A stretch of DNA of 64,000 bases from the NCBI GenBank assembly GCA_029990175.1, contig JARKIP010000049.1, positions 13,246,001 through 13,310,000 of the forward strand, written 5' to 3'. Origin of the DNA: Petunia secreta (taxonomy: Eukaryota; Streptophyta; Magnoliopsida; Solanales; Solanaceae). The position numbers and the translations under genes were made by a program. Under the pieces are notes generated by a model. That model was not told where the DNA came from and ran no database searches. It saw only the letters and a program-made list of their open reading frames with translations. Every line of letters starts with the position of its first letter. Positions within the stretch are counted from its first letter, which is position 1. Positions 36,123 through 48,382 of the stretch are shown one piece after another.

Positions 36123-37571
36123 TTTGATATTACTAATGGCTGATGTGGAAGTTGGGTGGAAAAGCTCTTAGTTATGTGCCGTAATTAAGGAGATAATTAT
36201 GTGATTGGGATTTTAGTATAATAGTTTATGTAGAAAGATAAGGAAAGTGACCAACCATCTCCTAGAAAATAGGATATATGCAAAATTAATTAAAAAATAT
36301 ACTCTAAAAATGCAGTCATGACCTATCATCTCCCCTAAATAAAGGCATTTAATGTGGATGTATTACTTTAAAGTGAATGGCTATAAAAAGTAGGATACCT
36401 AAGGTCAAATGTCTAAAAATTATAATAAAAGTAAAATAGGTCTATTTTTTGTTATGCACTCCTCTGAATGTCTATACAATGTAAATTTCTCAAAATATAT
36501 TGTGACTAAACATTGGCTAGACTATTTAAGTAAAATATAGCTATTTCATGTATATTATATACATCGATAATATATATTCTATGCATATTGATTAGAAATC
36601 ATTTATGTAAAGTTCACAAATCAATATATTTCATGCAACTATGCAAGCCCAGTCGTAGTTTGTGAGAGGTGAAGTACATGGTGCTTTAGGGTGTAACCAC
36701 TTCGTAAAATCTTGCAAACTATAACCACTTTAACAAATAAGTTTCTGGGACTAAATTAAAACTGGACTCTACTTAAAGGACTGAAGTCAAGATCTGTCGA
36801 AGTAAGCAAGATTTCCATCAGGAATTATATCACTAAACAGCTATGGGAGCCATTGTAGCTTCTTGTCAAACAATGATATTCAAGAATAATTTTAGTTCAT
36901 ATATTTCTTCTCCAATTTGGAGTCAATATTTATAAGTACATACTTAAGCCTAATTTAGGAAAATATAAACCTAAGAATGAAATAAAATAATTGATCATAT
37001 ACATGGAACCAAATAATAAGGACGCTAAGGCCTTATTCGTTTGCACTTAATGGGAGTATGAATATGACTGATTCGGATTTTAACCTATTAGGTGTGTTTA
37101 TTTTTTTTCTTTAAAATGACATAATAGAACTGAATGCCTATTAATTAACCAGATTTATAATTAAGTCTGTAAGCTATTCAGAGTTAACGTGGTTCACGTC
37201 TTCATCTTACGAGGATCTTGACAATTAATGTTGAACCCAACAACTAACATTTTTCTCAACAAATCGGCAATTTCTTTTATCAAATCTGCATGAATCCAAG
37301 ATATAATAATCAATCCACGCATAAAAATAACTCAGCACAAGCATATGATCAATGCATACACAAATCAGAATACATTTTGTTACCAAATTTATTTCAATTG
37401 ATAATTCTTTTTGGAGTATATTCAAATACCAAATATACATTTGATATCTTAGCGGAATGCATCTTCATCAATTAATGATTTTATTTTTTAAATTTAGGTT
37501 TTTCTAATATTTTATTAATATAATACATTATAATTTTTTTTTATTTTAATTGAAATACTATATTTATGAAG

Positions 37572-37575
<4 letters not shown>
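36123..37575. other. Intergenic, no gene seen
   Basis: AT-rich sequence; the open frames at 37225-37475 lie on both strands of the same DNA and lack domains. Confidence 0.5.

Positions 37576-37659
<84 letters not shown>
37576..37659. repeat. (TA)n(CA)n compound microsatellite
   Basis: About 24 TA units followed by about 18 AC units. Confidence 0.95.
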
Positions 37660-37660
<1 letters not shown>

Positions 37661-38152
37661 TATAGCCATTCAGATGCTACAAAAATAAATAGTCTTAATG
37701 ATATTGCGTTCAGATCTAAACACAATATCTTAATATTCATGTGTGCATTTAGATTCAGACCTCTTATAATCATAATAAAAACAAATAGCCTCTAAATCTC
37801 CTATACCCAAAGAAGGAGAAAATATAAAGCTAACAACAACAAAATAAATGAACATATACTGAAATTAAATAGGGCTGGCAAAATGGTTAAATATCCAAGT
37901 ATCCGCTCAATTTATCCTTTAAAAATAGATTGGATAATTGATCCATTTAATCTGGATAAAATATGGATTGATATATATAACTCATGTTAAAAAACGAATA
38001 AACATGAGTCAAAATGGATAAATGAACATTTCGCATATGACACATAACTATTGTGCATTTAAAATGCGCCAAAGTGGACCTTATTATGAGTTTGGTGGGG
38101 GTGGGGGTAGGTAGGGAGGCTTCTTCTCCTTACGAACGAAGAAAATAATTTT

Positions 38153-38411
38153 TGTTGTAAATAAAATGTAAAGGTTCAGGAAGTTGATAGGAATTTAAAG
38201 AGGGAGATAACACTTTCATTAATCTCTTCTGAATATCTTTTATTCAATAGGTGAGAGATATCTTTATAGGATGTAAAATCATCTGAAAATTCCTATTGTC
38301 TTAAAGAGACATAAATATAAATATAAGCATTCATTGAATTGAATGAAAAAGGAGATGAATGGACAACCATTTATGAAATTGGACATCCACACATTCAGTG
38401 GATTTATAACA
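38153..38411 (-). repeat. 3' LTR of the degenerate Copia element
   Basis: 259 bp, same length as its partner but visibly diverged, indicating an old insertion. A purine-rich tract (CCAAGGGAAAG on the minus strand) lies just inside. Confidence 0.85.
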
Positions 38412-41400
38412 CTTTCCCTTGGATGTCCAGAGATTATATGTCTCGTTAAAATCTTACTAGGAAAAATCCGGTGGGAAAAAGCCTAGTGAAGGAAAAAAGT
38501 ACACACGTGTTGCAATACGTATTAAGAGCTGCCTCATTAAAAACCTTACCAGAAAACTCCAATGGGATAAAACCATGGTTAAGAGAAAAAGAGTACAGTG
38601 TGTCTTTTACTCCCCCTGATAAAGTCATCATTTAATATCTCAGAGATGACATCTTGTATATCAGCTTCTCAATATTAAAGTTGGGGATGACTTAGTGGAA
38701 AAATATGTCAAATTGTCACTGGAATAGATTGTTGAATATTTATTCCATCATTCTTCTATGAATTTAGCTTCCTTCTATCTCCATCTTATTTGAATTAATC
38801 ATTCAATATTATTTCTATATAATATTGTTGAGATATTTATCTTCAAAAAAAGATACATTGTAATTAAATATATCGAGTCATTGTTCTCGATCATTTATAT
38901 TCTCGGCTGGCTAGCTTCATGAATGGCTATTGTCTCTTCATGATTTGAAGATACATCAATTATAGTTTGTCTTGTAGAACGTCATAATATAATTGTACCT
39001 CCACAAGTAAATAAATAGCCTGTTGAGATTAGGCTTTTTGTGGATCAAGCAAATATCTTGTACCCTTCCAATGTCTTTTCATTGCGGAAGTACTAAATCT
39101 TGTTAATAAGCTTATAACATAAGCTATATCAAGTGAAATATTATTAGCAAGATGCTTCAATTCATCAATTGCGATACGATATAATATTTCGATACCATGA
39201 AGATCGTTAAAGCGATTTATACCACATGTGGTCGGATTGATTTAATATGTTTAAATATTTACGAAGCGTTATCGAACAGATTTTCGGAAACCTTTAAATG
39301 CTTTATGCATTTTGAATCCTTCAAGAATTTTCATAAATAATTTATTGTTCAATAAGCCATATATAAAGGATGTAACAACATTCATCAATTTTTTCATGCA
39401 CTGCTAGACGTACAAGATACCTGAAGGTAATTTCATTCTCCACACTCACAGGAGAATATGTCTCCTAATAATCAATGCCAGGTTTTACGAAAATCGTTGT
39501 GCTACAAGTTGTGATATCCATCCAATGACTTTGATTTTTCTTATATTCATTTTCGCACAAAAACTCTTTTGCACCACACTGACTTTACACTTTCGGGTGC
39601 TCGGAATGTAGATTCAAAAACTCCACATTTGGCAAGTGAAGCCAATTCTGCTTGAATTGTATTTTTTTATTTTGGCCAATAATTTCTATATGTATTCCGA
39701 ACAGACATAAGCTCAAGATCCTCATAATCATTCATAAAATTTGAGCTTTATAATTTATGCAAGATATCGTCGACGATTATTTTAGATCGGTTCTAGACAC
39801 GACATAACTTAATGAGATTTCTTCATATTCATTATTTTTTAGGTACATGAACCTCTCTTGATGAGGTTTTATGAAGTTTTATGTCGTGGGCTTGCCTCGT
39901 TATTTGACCATCTTCAAATATTTACTCCTTTCATATTTGGAACCGAAGGTCTGCCGCGCTTCAGGCGTTTCATAGACTCATTTGCATAAATAAATTGTCC
40001 TACCAGGATATAAATTCAAATTGGAGCATTTGCAGTTGGAATATGATATTAATTTTGGGTCAGCATATGCGTCTGGCAGTGACTTATTGTTAAATGAGGA
40101 TCATATAAATGATAATTCATTTCATTTATTCCTCAGCTGCTTCAAACATTCTCTCCCCCTAATATTAGGTAAATCTAATATTCATCCCAACATACTTAGG
40201 GAATCCATCTTTGTGCGTTGTGGTGGAGTAATTAATATTATACCGCACATCAAAACTACTAGATGAAAGCACTTGGTTCTTGACCCTGAACCAATTATGA
40301 GGAGAAAATTCATATATTTGCATGATGCGTATAAGTGTTGCTTTATGGAAAATATGCCATATTTCATACCTGATTTAGGTAGATTTGTTCTCACATGCAT
40401 AGTTTAGCATTAATTGGAGGCTTTTGATATATATGAATCTGCTAAACCAGCTTGCCAGTATTATCAAGATAGATGTCTTGATTGCATAATCTGGAATTAA
40501 GCTCAATCAAATAATTTGAGCAAATATCTAACCTCGCAAGTATCATTGCGGGTTTATAATAAACGCACACGTGGCCTTATCATAGATACACATCTATTTT
40601 AAATCATATAACATATATATAGTCCACATGGTAGCGTGAACGGGCTCATATTCACCTTTTATATATTCCAGAAATAGAGGGATCCAGGTCCCAAATTTAG
40701 CTGGTCTTAATGATTAATTTATCATGAGAACAAGTAGCACAAAGATACACATCTATTTTAAATCATATAACATATATATAGTCCACATGGTAGGGTGAAC
40801 GGGCTCATATTCACCTTTTATATATTCCAGAAATAGAGGGATCCAGGTCCCAAATTTAGCTGGTCTTAATGATTAATTTATCATGAGAACAAGTAGCACA
40901 AAAAGAATTCTTAAAGAATCCAGATTCTCCAGTATACACCCATGTGAATTCTCAATAATATATTTTGTGCATCATATTTGAACCATAATGGTCAAACCGG
41001 TCATGCCAACTACAAATTATTCATTTTTAGTAAACAATTTTAATTTACTATTGCATGGGCTTTGGTATCAATAAATTAAAATTTTATTGTGATTTCACTA
41101 TGCTTCTTCATAGTACAAACCACAGGAAGAGTCAGGGAGCTTCTCAAGCACATATTCCTCACCCAATATTATTGTGGCAATATAAAGATATTAAATCTTT
41201 CAATACTTGTAGTCTCAATATGATAGCCATTTTGGCAAATGTCTTGGAAACTTAACAGGTTCCTTTGAGACTTACTACAATAAAATATTTCATCAATTTC
41301 ATTCCTCCTGGTAGTAATAAATTTGGCTTTTTCAAAGCTCTAAATTTTTTTTTACTACCATATATTTCAGACACCATCCATATGGTGAATATCTCTTTCA

Positions 41401-42514
41401 AGGAGAAAATCATATAGGAATGATCATGGGTATAGGCAAGATTTGTTTCTTGCTTTACTTTGCTCCTTTGATTCATAGTAAGGCATAATTTGACGTACGA
41501 TCTGTATGTGAGAAATGACCATTCATGCCACAATAAACAATACATTCATTCTTCTCGAACCTCGTGTGGAGGTGAGTTGTGATACTATATCAACCACATA
41601 TGAGCACATCCATGTTCATGAGTTTTATCACAATTCTCTCATTCAGTTCAGGAATGGACCATAATTATCTGGATGTGCCTCATTTTCACATACCACATTC
41701 TGATGGCATTATTATCTTTACCATTTGAAAGGTAATTTTGAGAACCCATATTGTTCTCTTATTTACTTCATCATGATGACAATTATTGTTTCATTATTTT
41801 GTCACATCCACAACCATGGCTCGATCATGGTATTTAATTTGCCTTTTTTCAGACAAAAAAATATGTTGCTACCACATTCACCTCTAGAAATGGAGCAGAT
41901 TCAACTCCCACATTCACCTCAGAGAATGGAGCATGTGCTGCTTCCATATAATTATGAAATGGGGCATATCTAGTGGGACGAGCTTCATGATATTTTATCA
42001 TTATATTATTAATATGGTATATTGGGACCTGAATCCAATGTCTTAACCATATAAAGGTGTATTAGGCCATAATTAGTCGGGACCTGAATCCAACGTCTTA
42101 TTATCACTATATATCAAGACTGGAATCATATGTCTTACCTTTATAGTGATGCCGCATTCATTCTCGAGCCATAGTCATGAAATTAGATTCATAATATCCA
42201 TGCAATTTATTTTCAACTCAGGATGAAGTTCATAATTTGATATTCTGATTTTTTTACTTGCTACTTGCCTTGAAGCGTTGCCCAAGTACTATTATAAAAT
42301 TATACCATGCGTCTTGGAAGAATAGATTAAAGCTGCTCTTTTCATTGAAAACTCTACATTCTTTCAAGATGTATCTTTATTAGCATCCAGCCCGTTGGCT
42401 TCCATCAATTATATTTGCATCCAGCCCATTGACTTCCATCAATGATATTAGATTTTTATTTTATTTATTTCAATGAAAATTTCATAATGAAATTAGAGAC
42501 TCGTGCCTATAACG
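38412..42514 (-). pseudogene. Degenerate Copia interior (gag-pol relic)
   Basis: Short stretches resemble Copia pol on the minus strand. The clearest is the integrase-end motif PPQRTKM near 40220, which aligns with the same motif in the complete element (near 50760). The rest is interrupted by many stops and frameshifts, and no domain can be delimited. Confidence 0.55.
40584..40901. repeat. Tandem duplication, two 159-bp units
   Basis: 40584-40742 and 40743-40901 are identical apart from one base seen by eye (GGTAGCGTG against GGTAGGGTG). It lies within the degenerate Copia interior. Confidence 0.95.
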
Positions 42515-42773
42515 TGTTGTAAATAAAATGTAAAGGAACGTGAAATTGATAGAAATTTAAAGAGGGAGATAACACTTTCATTAATCTCTTCTGAATGTCT
42601 TTTATTCAATAGGTGAGAGCTATCTTTATAGGATATAAAATCATACGAAAATTACAATTATCTTAAAGAGACATAATTATAAATATAAGCATTTATTGAA
42701 TTAGATGAAAAAGGAGATGAATGGACAATTTTCTATGAAATTGGACATCCACACATTTAGTGGATTTATAACA
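42515..42773 (-). repeat. 5' LTR of the degenerate Copia element
   Basis: Partner of 38153-38411, ending on the plus strand in ...GGATTTATAACA followed by the ATTTT duplication. Confidence 0.85.
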
Positions 42774-43599
42774 ATTTTGTTTTAATTAAGAAGAATTATA
42801 AAAGTAAAGCAGATCCATGCCTAGTTAAAAATAATAATTTTTTCTGGATAGAAAAGAATGTACAATTCAAAATTTGGATTGCATTATCAAGTATTTATCA
42901 CTCTGTGTTTTATTTCATTTCATATTAAAAAACTCAAAACCAAATTATTAGAGTATGTATAAACTTAATCTAATTCATGGTTTGATTCAAAACCTCCTAA
43001 TTCTAGCATCAAAGTTTTAAGCATCTAAAAGTAAAAGTTAGAATATATTTATTGCTTTTTGATATGGTAATCCAAGAGAGAAAAGAAGAAAAAAACAAAC
43101 ACTGAAGAGGGCAAAAACAAGCAACGTACTATGTTACAATATTAAGGTCTTTTGGAAATAGAAGTGTCTAACCTCTGCAATAGGTGCAAAATCTTTTTTT
43201 TTAAAATTTTGTGAATAGATAAAGTAAGATAGAAAAAAAGATGAGCAAGTGGTCTGCATTTTGCTTTCCGTTGTAAAGTTCAATTTTGATAATAAAAACA
43301 CCAACGTACTTTGATTTATTAAATTCAAAAAAAAAAATGTGCTCTTTATTATGTAGAATGAAAAAAAAAACATATTAAAGAGAAAAAACTCATGTCTTAT
43401 TTAAAAAGAAATGGATAACCATATTATCCGTCACTCAACCCATTTTTAATCCACATTAAATATGAGTGGATCGAATAATTTATCCATTTTTATCTAACTC
43501 ATTTTGATCGGCCCATATCCAATCTGATCTGCCCGTTTGCCACCTTTAGAATCAACTAATAAGGACATTGAATCTCTTATAGACAAAGAAGGAAAATAA

Positions 43600-44522
43600 A
43601 TATGTGATTATGTGTGCAAGAAAACTAATAAATATAAGAGTTTACCTAGGTACAAGGAAACTAAATCAAATTCTTGTATTGTATTGTATAAAAATCATAC
43701 CAACGTAAGTAGCATGACTCCACTTGGCACTAGAAGAAAGACAGCTTAAAGGTGACATGGAATCAAAGATGAGACCTCGTTAAAGGGATAAGAAGCCAAG
43801 CACGACCAAAGTAGGCCCCGAACATAATAGTCACTGGGCACGTGTTAAAGACAACATTGGATTCCATAAGTCCAGACACACTAAAACGACAATTATGCCA
43901 GCTGCGCCAGTACGAGGAATATTATCTGGTTGTATACTGACAACAACGTTCGTAATATCTAAAAAGACAAAATCTTATTCTAGAGGGGTATATGACCAGA
44001 TCCATATAGGGAACCTCTAGATTTAGAAAGTAATGCAAATATTCTTGTAACAATTCTTGCTATAGAACAAGATTATTGAAATGAACAACATTGTAACGAC
44101 AATCTTAACAAAGATACAACAAGCATTGGCTTGCCATTTTGAATTTACGATAATATTTTATTTAAACCTTAGTTTATTTTACCGTTTTCAGTCATTATTC
44201 GTTGGTGTTATTTTCATTATTAACTAAGCACGAATTTAGTTCCATTTCCTAGGTCTAGGTATCATAAGAACAAGGTTAGCTTGATAAAACACCTTGCTTT
44301 TGAATATAAACAATTGGTATTGTCTAAATACGTCTTTAGCACACATATACAAGGAAAAAGACTCTATATGACGACACTCCCCCTAAGTTGACACGAAAAT
44401 ATCTTTCATGTCATTGAGTTTTGTCAATACATCAACCAGACTTTGACAAAATGAAATTATATAATATTTTGATCTAACTTTTCCTTGATGAAATGACGAT
44501 CAATCTCAACATATTTGGTAAG
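43600..44522 (-). mobile_element. Truncated Copia remnant: end of RNase H plus 3' LTR
   Basis: On the minus strand, 44522-44380 encodes a typical Copia RNase H end (KYVEIDRHFIKEKLD), followed near 44385 by a purine tract (TTAGGGGGAG) and an LTR-like start TGTCGTCATATAGAG. The remaining sequence to about 43600 is probably LTR. The left boundary is a guess; no partner LTR was found. Confidence 0.55.
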
Positions 44523-44773
44523 ATTGTATGGGGGTATAGTTCAACATCCCAGGAAAATTTATTGACTTTTGGTAGGTGCATTTCAATTTATTTTTTATTT
44601 TTTATTTTTTATTTTTTAAGCGTTGTCTATTTATCTAAAAGAATTAACTGCTGATGATTCCTCTTTCAGCATCTTTAAAAGTGGCTACGGGGTTAAAGTT
44701 TTACGTAAAAGAATCCAACATATTTACACGGTTAAATTTAACAAAAAGTTAAAATGAGGGTGGTCTTGTAGCA

Positions 44774-45735
44774 TGGGTGTTCATGGGACGGTACGATTTT
44801 TAACTTATCGGTAGCGGTATATCGATTAACGGTATGTAATTATGTAAAATCAATACCGTACTAATACGTTATCGGTTATTCTTAACAGTTCGGTAGTTAA
44901 TAGTTCGTTAGTCGATATTACTTGTACCACCGAAGTAACGCAGGAATTCTCGGTGGTTGGTTGTCAATAGCTAACATTTACTCATTACTAAGGACTACTC
45001 CAAGTTATATCTAAAGAAAAGATGCACTGTAATTGAGCTTAACAAATGCACATGAAGACTCGTTGTCGTTGTGATGTTTACTATTGGTACTTGACTTCAA
45101 GCTTCAGTTACTATTCTCACTTTTAAATATGAAAATTAAAAACTACTTGTATGATGAATGTTAAAACCAGTTGTATTATTATTTGATATCCACCTCCCGA
45201 ATAGATGAATGATTATGCTTGGAATAAAATAGGAATTTCAAGTATTTTGTGATCTTTAATCTACTATGTGCTGGCTAGAGCATATACTCGTTATGACTAG
45301 CTAGACCATGGAATACAATCACAAGAATCAAATCATTATTAGGGTCATGGTGGACAGGTGGAGTCTGTTCATAACAAATCCGTCCAAAGTAATTCAAGAA
45401 AACCAAAGGCCTCATGATTAAAGTGTAATAACTAATAACCACTAATAACAATAATAGTTGAAGTTTAACCTGTAAATTAAAGTTGTACATTAAAATTTAA
45501 ATGGCTTAATATACCAATAATAAATAAAATAAAATATGTAAAAATTATAAAAATACCTTATCGGTTATCGGTGCGGTAACTGTAAAGATATATAGATACC
45601 ATTACCGTACGATATATTATCGGTATTAGAAATCAATACAATTACCTACTGATATATCGTTATACCGACACCGTTATGCTTATCGGTATCGGTTCGGCTA
45701 TCGATACCGGTTCAGTTTTGCACTCCCGTACCTTC
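44774..45735. mobile_element. hAT-like non-autonomous element with ATCGGTA/TACCGAT subterminal repeats
   Basis: Both ends are crowded with TATCGGTA and TACCGATA words in opposite orientations, and the termini (ATGGGTGTTCATGGG and TTTTGCACTCCCGT) form an imperfect inverted repeat like those of plant hAT elements. No coding frame is intact inside. A target duplication was not recognised. Confidence 0.5.
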
Positions 45736-45953
45736 AAGTGCTGAGCATTTTAATGATGGTCTTTAAAAAATTGAGTATTTTTACATTTAATAAAGCTTAA
45801 AGTAGAGAAATTCCCTCATTAATAGATCATTTTTCTTAATTACAAAAATATCACCGCACATTTTTGAAGCCATAATTACAAAAATACCACCACACCTTTT
45901 GGAATCCATAATTTCAAAATATCACTGCTCCCTACAAAGTAAAAAAAAAATAT

Positions 45954-46395
45954 CAATCCGTCGATATTTATTCATATAGTGAATCAAAAATCATGTCCAT
46001 TTTGCGAATAAACAAGGTCAAATCATCATCATTTCACTTATATAAAAAAATTAAAGCAAAACATAACATAAGACCAATCCGACATCAATTTTCATACAAT
46101 GAGCAAAAAATCATGTTCATTTGTAAATAAATAATGCCAAATCGTACTTACTTTATTCAATCACAAGAATACATATGAAAATATAAAATCAAGACAATCC
46201 ATCTACATTTACTTACAAGTGAGCCAAACTAATATGGCTATTTTACAAGCAAATGACACCAAATCATCTTCACTTTGCCCATATGCAAAACTTCAAAATA
46301 AAAATTAAATCAAGACACTCTGTATGCATTTACTTACAAGTGAGCAAAACTACTATGTCTATTTTACAAGCAAAGGAGACCAAATCGCCATCTTT
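45954..46395. repeat. Tandem array of about 119-bp units (four copies)
   Basis: Units begin near 45954, 46076, 46195 and 46312, each with AATCC...ATTTA...GTGA and GCAAA...CCAAATC words. A fifth unit at 47413 lies beyond the RTE insertion. The units are diverged from one another. Confidence 0.7.
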
Positions 46396-46397
46396 TT

Positions 46398-47388
46398 GCA
46401 ACAACAACGGCATACCTGTATAATATCACAAATGGGATATGGGGAGGGCGTGATATGTACACAAACCTTACCCCTGCCTTAAGTGCGTAGAGGCTATTTC
46501 CGAAAGACCCTCTGCTAAAAGAAAAGTAGTAAGCAAAGGATACAATAATAGCTTCGAAAACGATATATAAAGGAGAAGGAAAATGCATGCTCAAAATGAA
46601 AGAAAAGAAAAATGCATGAAATAAAAGATTACAGCTACCCTGGGTAAATGAAATAACAACACTAGAAGCGAAAAAAATAAAAAAATAAAAATAAGAACAA
46701 TATAACTAAGGTCCCCTAAAACCCTACACTAGAATCATACCCTCTATTGCTTTCTAACCTCTCATCCTAATCCTCGACCTCCAAACTCCTATCTAAGGTA
46801 AAGTCCTTGGTGATCTGAAGCTGAGCCATGTCCTGCCTAATCACCTCGCCCCAGTTCTTTCTCACTCTACCTCTACCTCTCTATAGACCCAGTATTGCCA
46901 ACCTCTCGCACCTTCTCACTTGGGCATTTGTACTCCTCTTCTTCACATTCCCGAACCATCTCAGCCTCACTTCTGTATCATGCCTACCATTGAGGCTACT
47001 CTTACCTTCTCCTGTTGGCTTCGTTCCTAATCTTATCCTTCCTATGCCCATATATCCTTCTAAGCATCCTCATTTTGGATACGTGCATCTTTTGAACATA
47101 GGTGTTCTTGACTGACCAACACTTAGCTCCATACAACATAGCTGACTTTACAACCACTCTAGAGATTTTACCCTTAAGTCTAGTTGACACTTTCTTATCG
47201 CATCGGACACCAGAAGTGAGTCTCCATTTCATCTAGGCCGATGCGATGCGTGACATCTTCGTTAATCCCTCCACTTCCTTAGAGTATTGATCCCAGATAC
47301 TTGAAACTTCCTTTCTTGGGGATTTTCCACATCAGACTACTCATAAATATCACTAACCTTGCACTCCATGTACTATGTTTTCGCTCCC
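46398..47388 (-). mobile_element. 5'-truncated RTE-type LINE
   Basis: On the minus strand the relic covers the end of the reverse transcriptase (KGSFKYLGSIL near 47300, KWRLTSGVRCDKKVSTRLKG near 47200, MLYGAKCWSVKN near 47130). It runs into a 3' UTR ending in GTTGTTGTTGC at 46398. That wording and the GTTGTTGTT terminus fit plant RTE elements. It interrupts the 119-bp array. Confidence 0.8.
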
Positions 47389-47412
47389 CACACACAAAGC
47401 AAAAAATTAAGC

Positions 47413-47530
47413 CAATCCAGTCGCAATTATTTGTATAGTGAGCCCAAACTCTGTCCTTTTTGCAATTAAAGGAGGCCAAATCGTCATCGCTTTCTCTAAA
47501 TTCAAGTTAGTAACATCAAAATTCTCATTT
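47413..47530. repeat. Fifth unit of the about 119-bp array, right of the RTE insertion
   Basis: It shares CAATCC, GTGAGCC and AAAGGAGGCCAAATCG with the unit ending at 46395. Minus-strand open frames continue from it to 47595. Confidence 0.65.
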
Positions 47531-48028
47531 CCAGTTCTCTTCACTTCAATTATAATAGTTGCTTCCTCCATAAGGATATCCAATGGAGCTAACAATTAGG
47601 GCTTCCCCGTCAACTTCTTTCAGCAAGAATTGACAATATTCTATGGTGATGTTGTTGATTTTTACCGTCGCCAGTGCCGATGGTTAGTTCAGTTTCCGAG
47701 TAAGAATATGCGGCAGAGGGTTTATGGCTAAGGCAGAGAACATGGAGGCCAGAAACGATGTTGGCGGAAGCTAAATGAGGAATTATGTCGGCGAAGAAAC
47801 ACTTTCATGACATCGTTATTTGACTTGGGGTAGGGTGGTTCCGATGGAGGTGGGGACTATCTTGTCGAAGAATTCCAACAGAGTTTACTTACGACGGTTT
47901 TCTACAATTGTTTTCATTCGGAAACATAAAAAAATGAGCAAAAATAAAAATTTGCTCAAACGTAGAAAAAATATTCAAAACTTCAATATCATATACAAAT
48001 GTGCACAATTCGTGCAAAATAAAAAAAT
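47531..48028. other. Unassigned sequence left of the Copia element
   Basis: A short minus-strand frame (47595-47407) and a G-rich patch (47690-47870) are visible, with no recognised domain. This DNA continues at 53555 beyond the Copia insertion. Confidence 0.4.
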
Positions 48029-48317
48029 TGTTATGAATATGTTATATTGTGGATGTCCATTACTCCTATAGCTTCCTGAAGAAGCTTGATCTACAAGCAG
48101 CTTACAAGCAGGCAGCTTACAAGCAGCTTACAAGTAGCTTAAAAGTAGCTTATAAGCAGATAGCTTACAAGTAGCTTATGCAGCAGCTTATTTTCTTCTA
48201 TAAATAGGAAGTCATTTCAGTTTATTATGTACAACAGTTTGAAATGAAATAATATATCAGTCTCTCTCTATACAGTTTCTCTGTTTTATTTACTTTGCTG
48301 CTTTTATTTTCACAACA
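48029..48317 (+). repeat. 5' LTR of the Copia element
   Basis: 289 bp. The U3 part contains a run of AGCTTACAAG-type units (48088-48190). A TATA box (TATAAATAG) lies at 48199-48207. It is 33 bp longer than the 3' LTR because of the unit run. Confidence 0.95.
48199..48207 (+). promoter_or_regulatory. TATA box of the Copia 5' LTR
   Basis: TATAAATAG about 110 bases before the LTR end, directly after the AGCTTACAAG repeat run. Confidence 0.7.
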
Positions 48318-48335
48318 CGTTATCAGCACGAGGCT
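48318..48335 (+). other. Primer-binding site region of the Copia element
   Basis: CGTTATCAGCACGAGGCT directly follows the LTR. TTATCAGCACGA-type sites recur in plant Copia elements; a match to an initiator-methionine tRNA is presumed but not checked. Confidence 0.5.
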
Positions 48336-48382
48336 CTGCTATCTAGAAAAGGTATAAGGTAAGGATTTTACTTTCTAAATTT

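Larger units (their letters stand above)
38153..42773 (-). mobile_element. Copia LTR retrotransposon, old and degenerate
   Basis: Two 259-bp LTRs (38153-38411 and 42515-42773), beginning TGTTATAAATCC on the minus strand, are flanked by a perfect ATTTT duplication (38148-38152 and 42774-42778). The primer-proximal sequence next to the right LTR (AACACGTTATAGGCACGAG on the minus strand) resembles that of the complete Copia element at 48029. The interior shows only pol scraps, such as PPQRTKM near 40220. A 3' region near 38412-38630 matches the 3' region of the 48029 element. Confidence 0.85.
37871..43548. mobile_element. hAT-like non-autonomous element split by a Copia insertion
   Basis: The left end TAGGGCTGGCAAAATGG and the right end CCGTTTGCCACCTTTA form an imperfect inverted repeat of the TAGGGGTGGCAAA type common in plant hAT MITEs. 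Sequences next to the ends are also inverted, with GGATAAAT/ATTTATCC and GAGT/ACTC words. The Copia element at 38153-42773 lies between them. An exact 8-bp duplication was not found. Confidence 0.4.
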
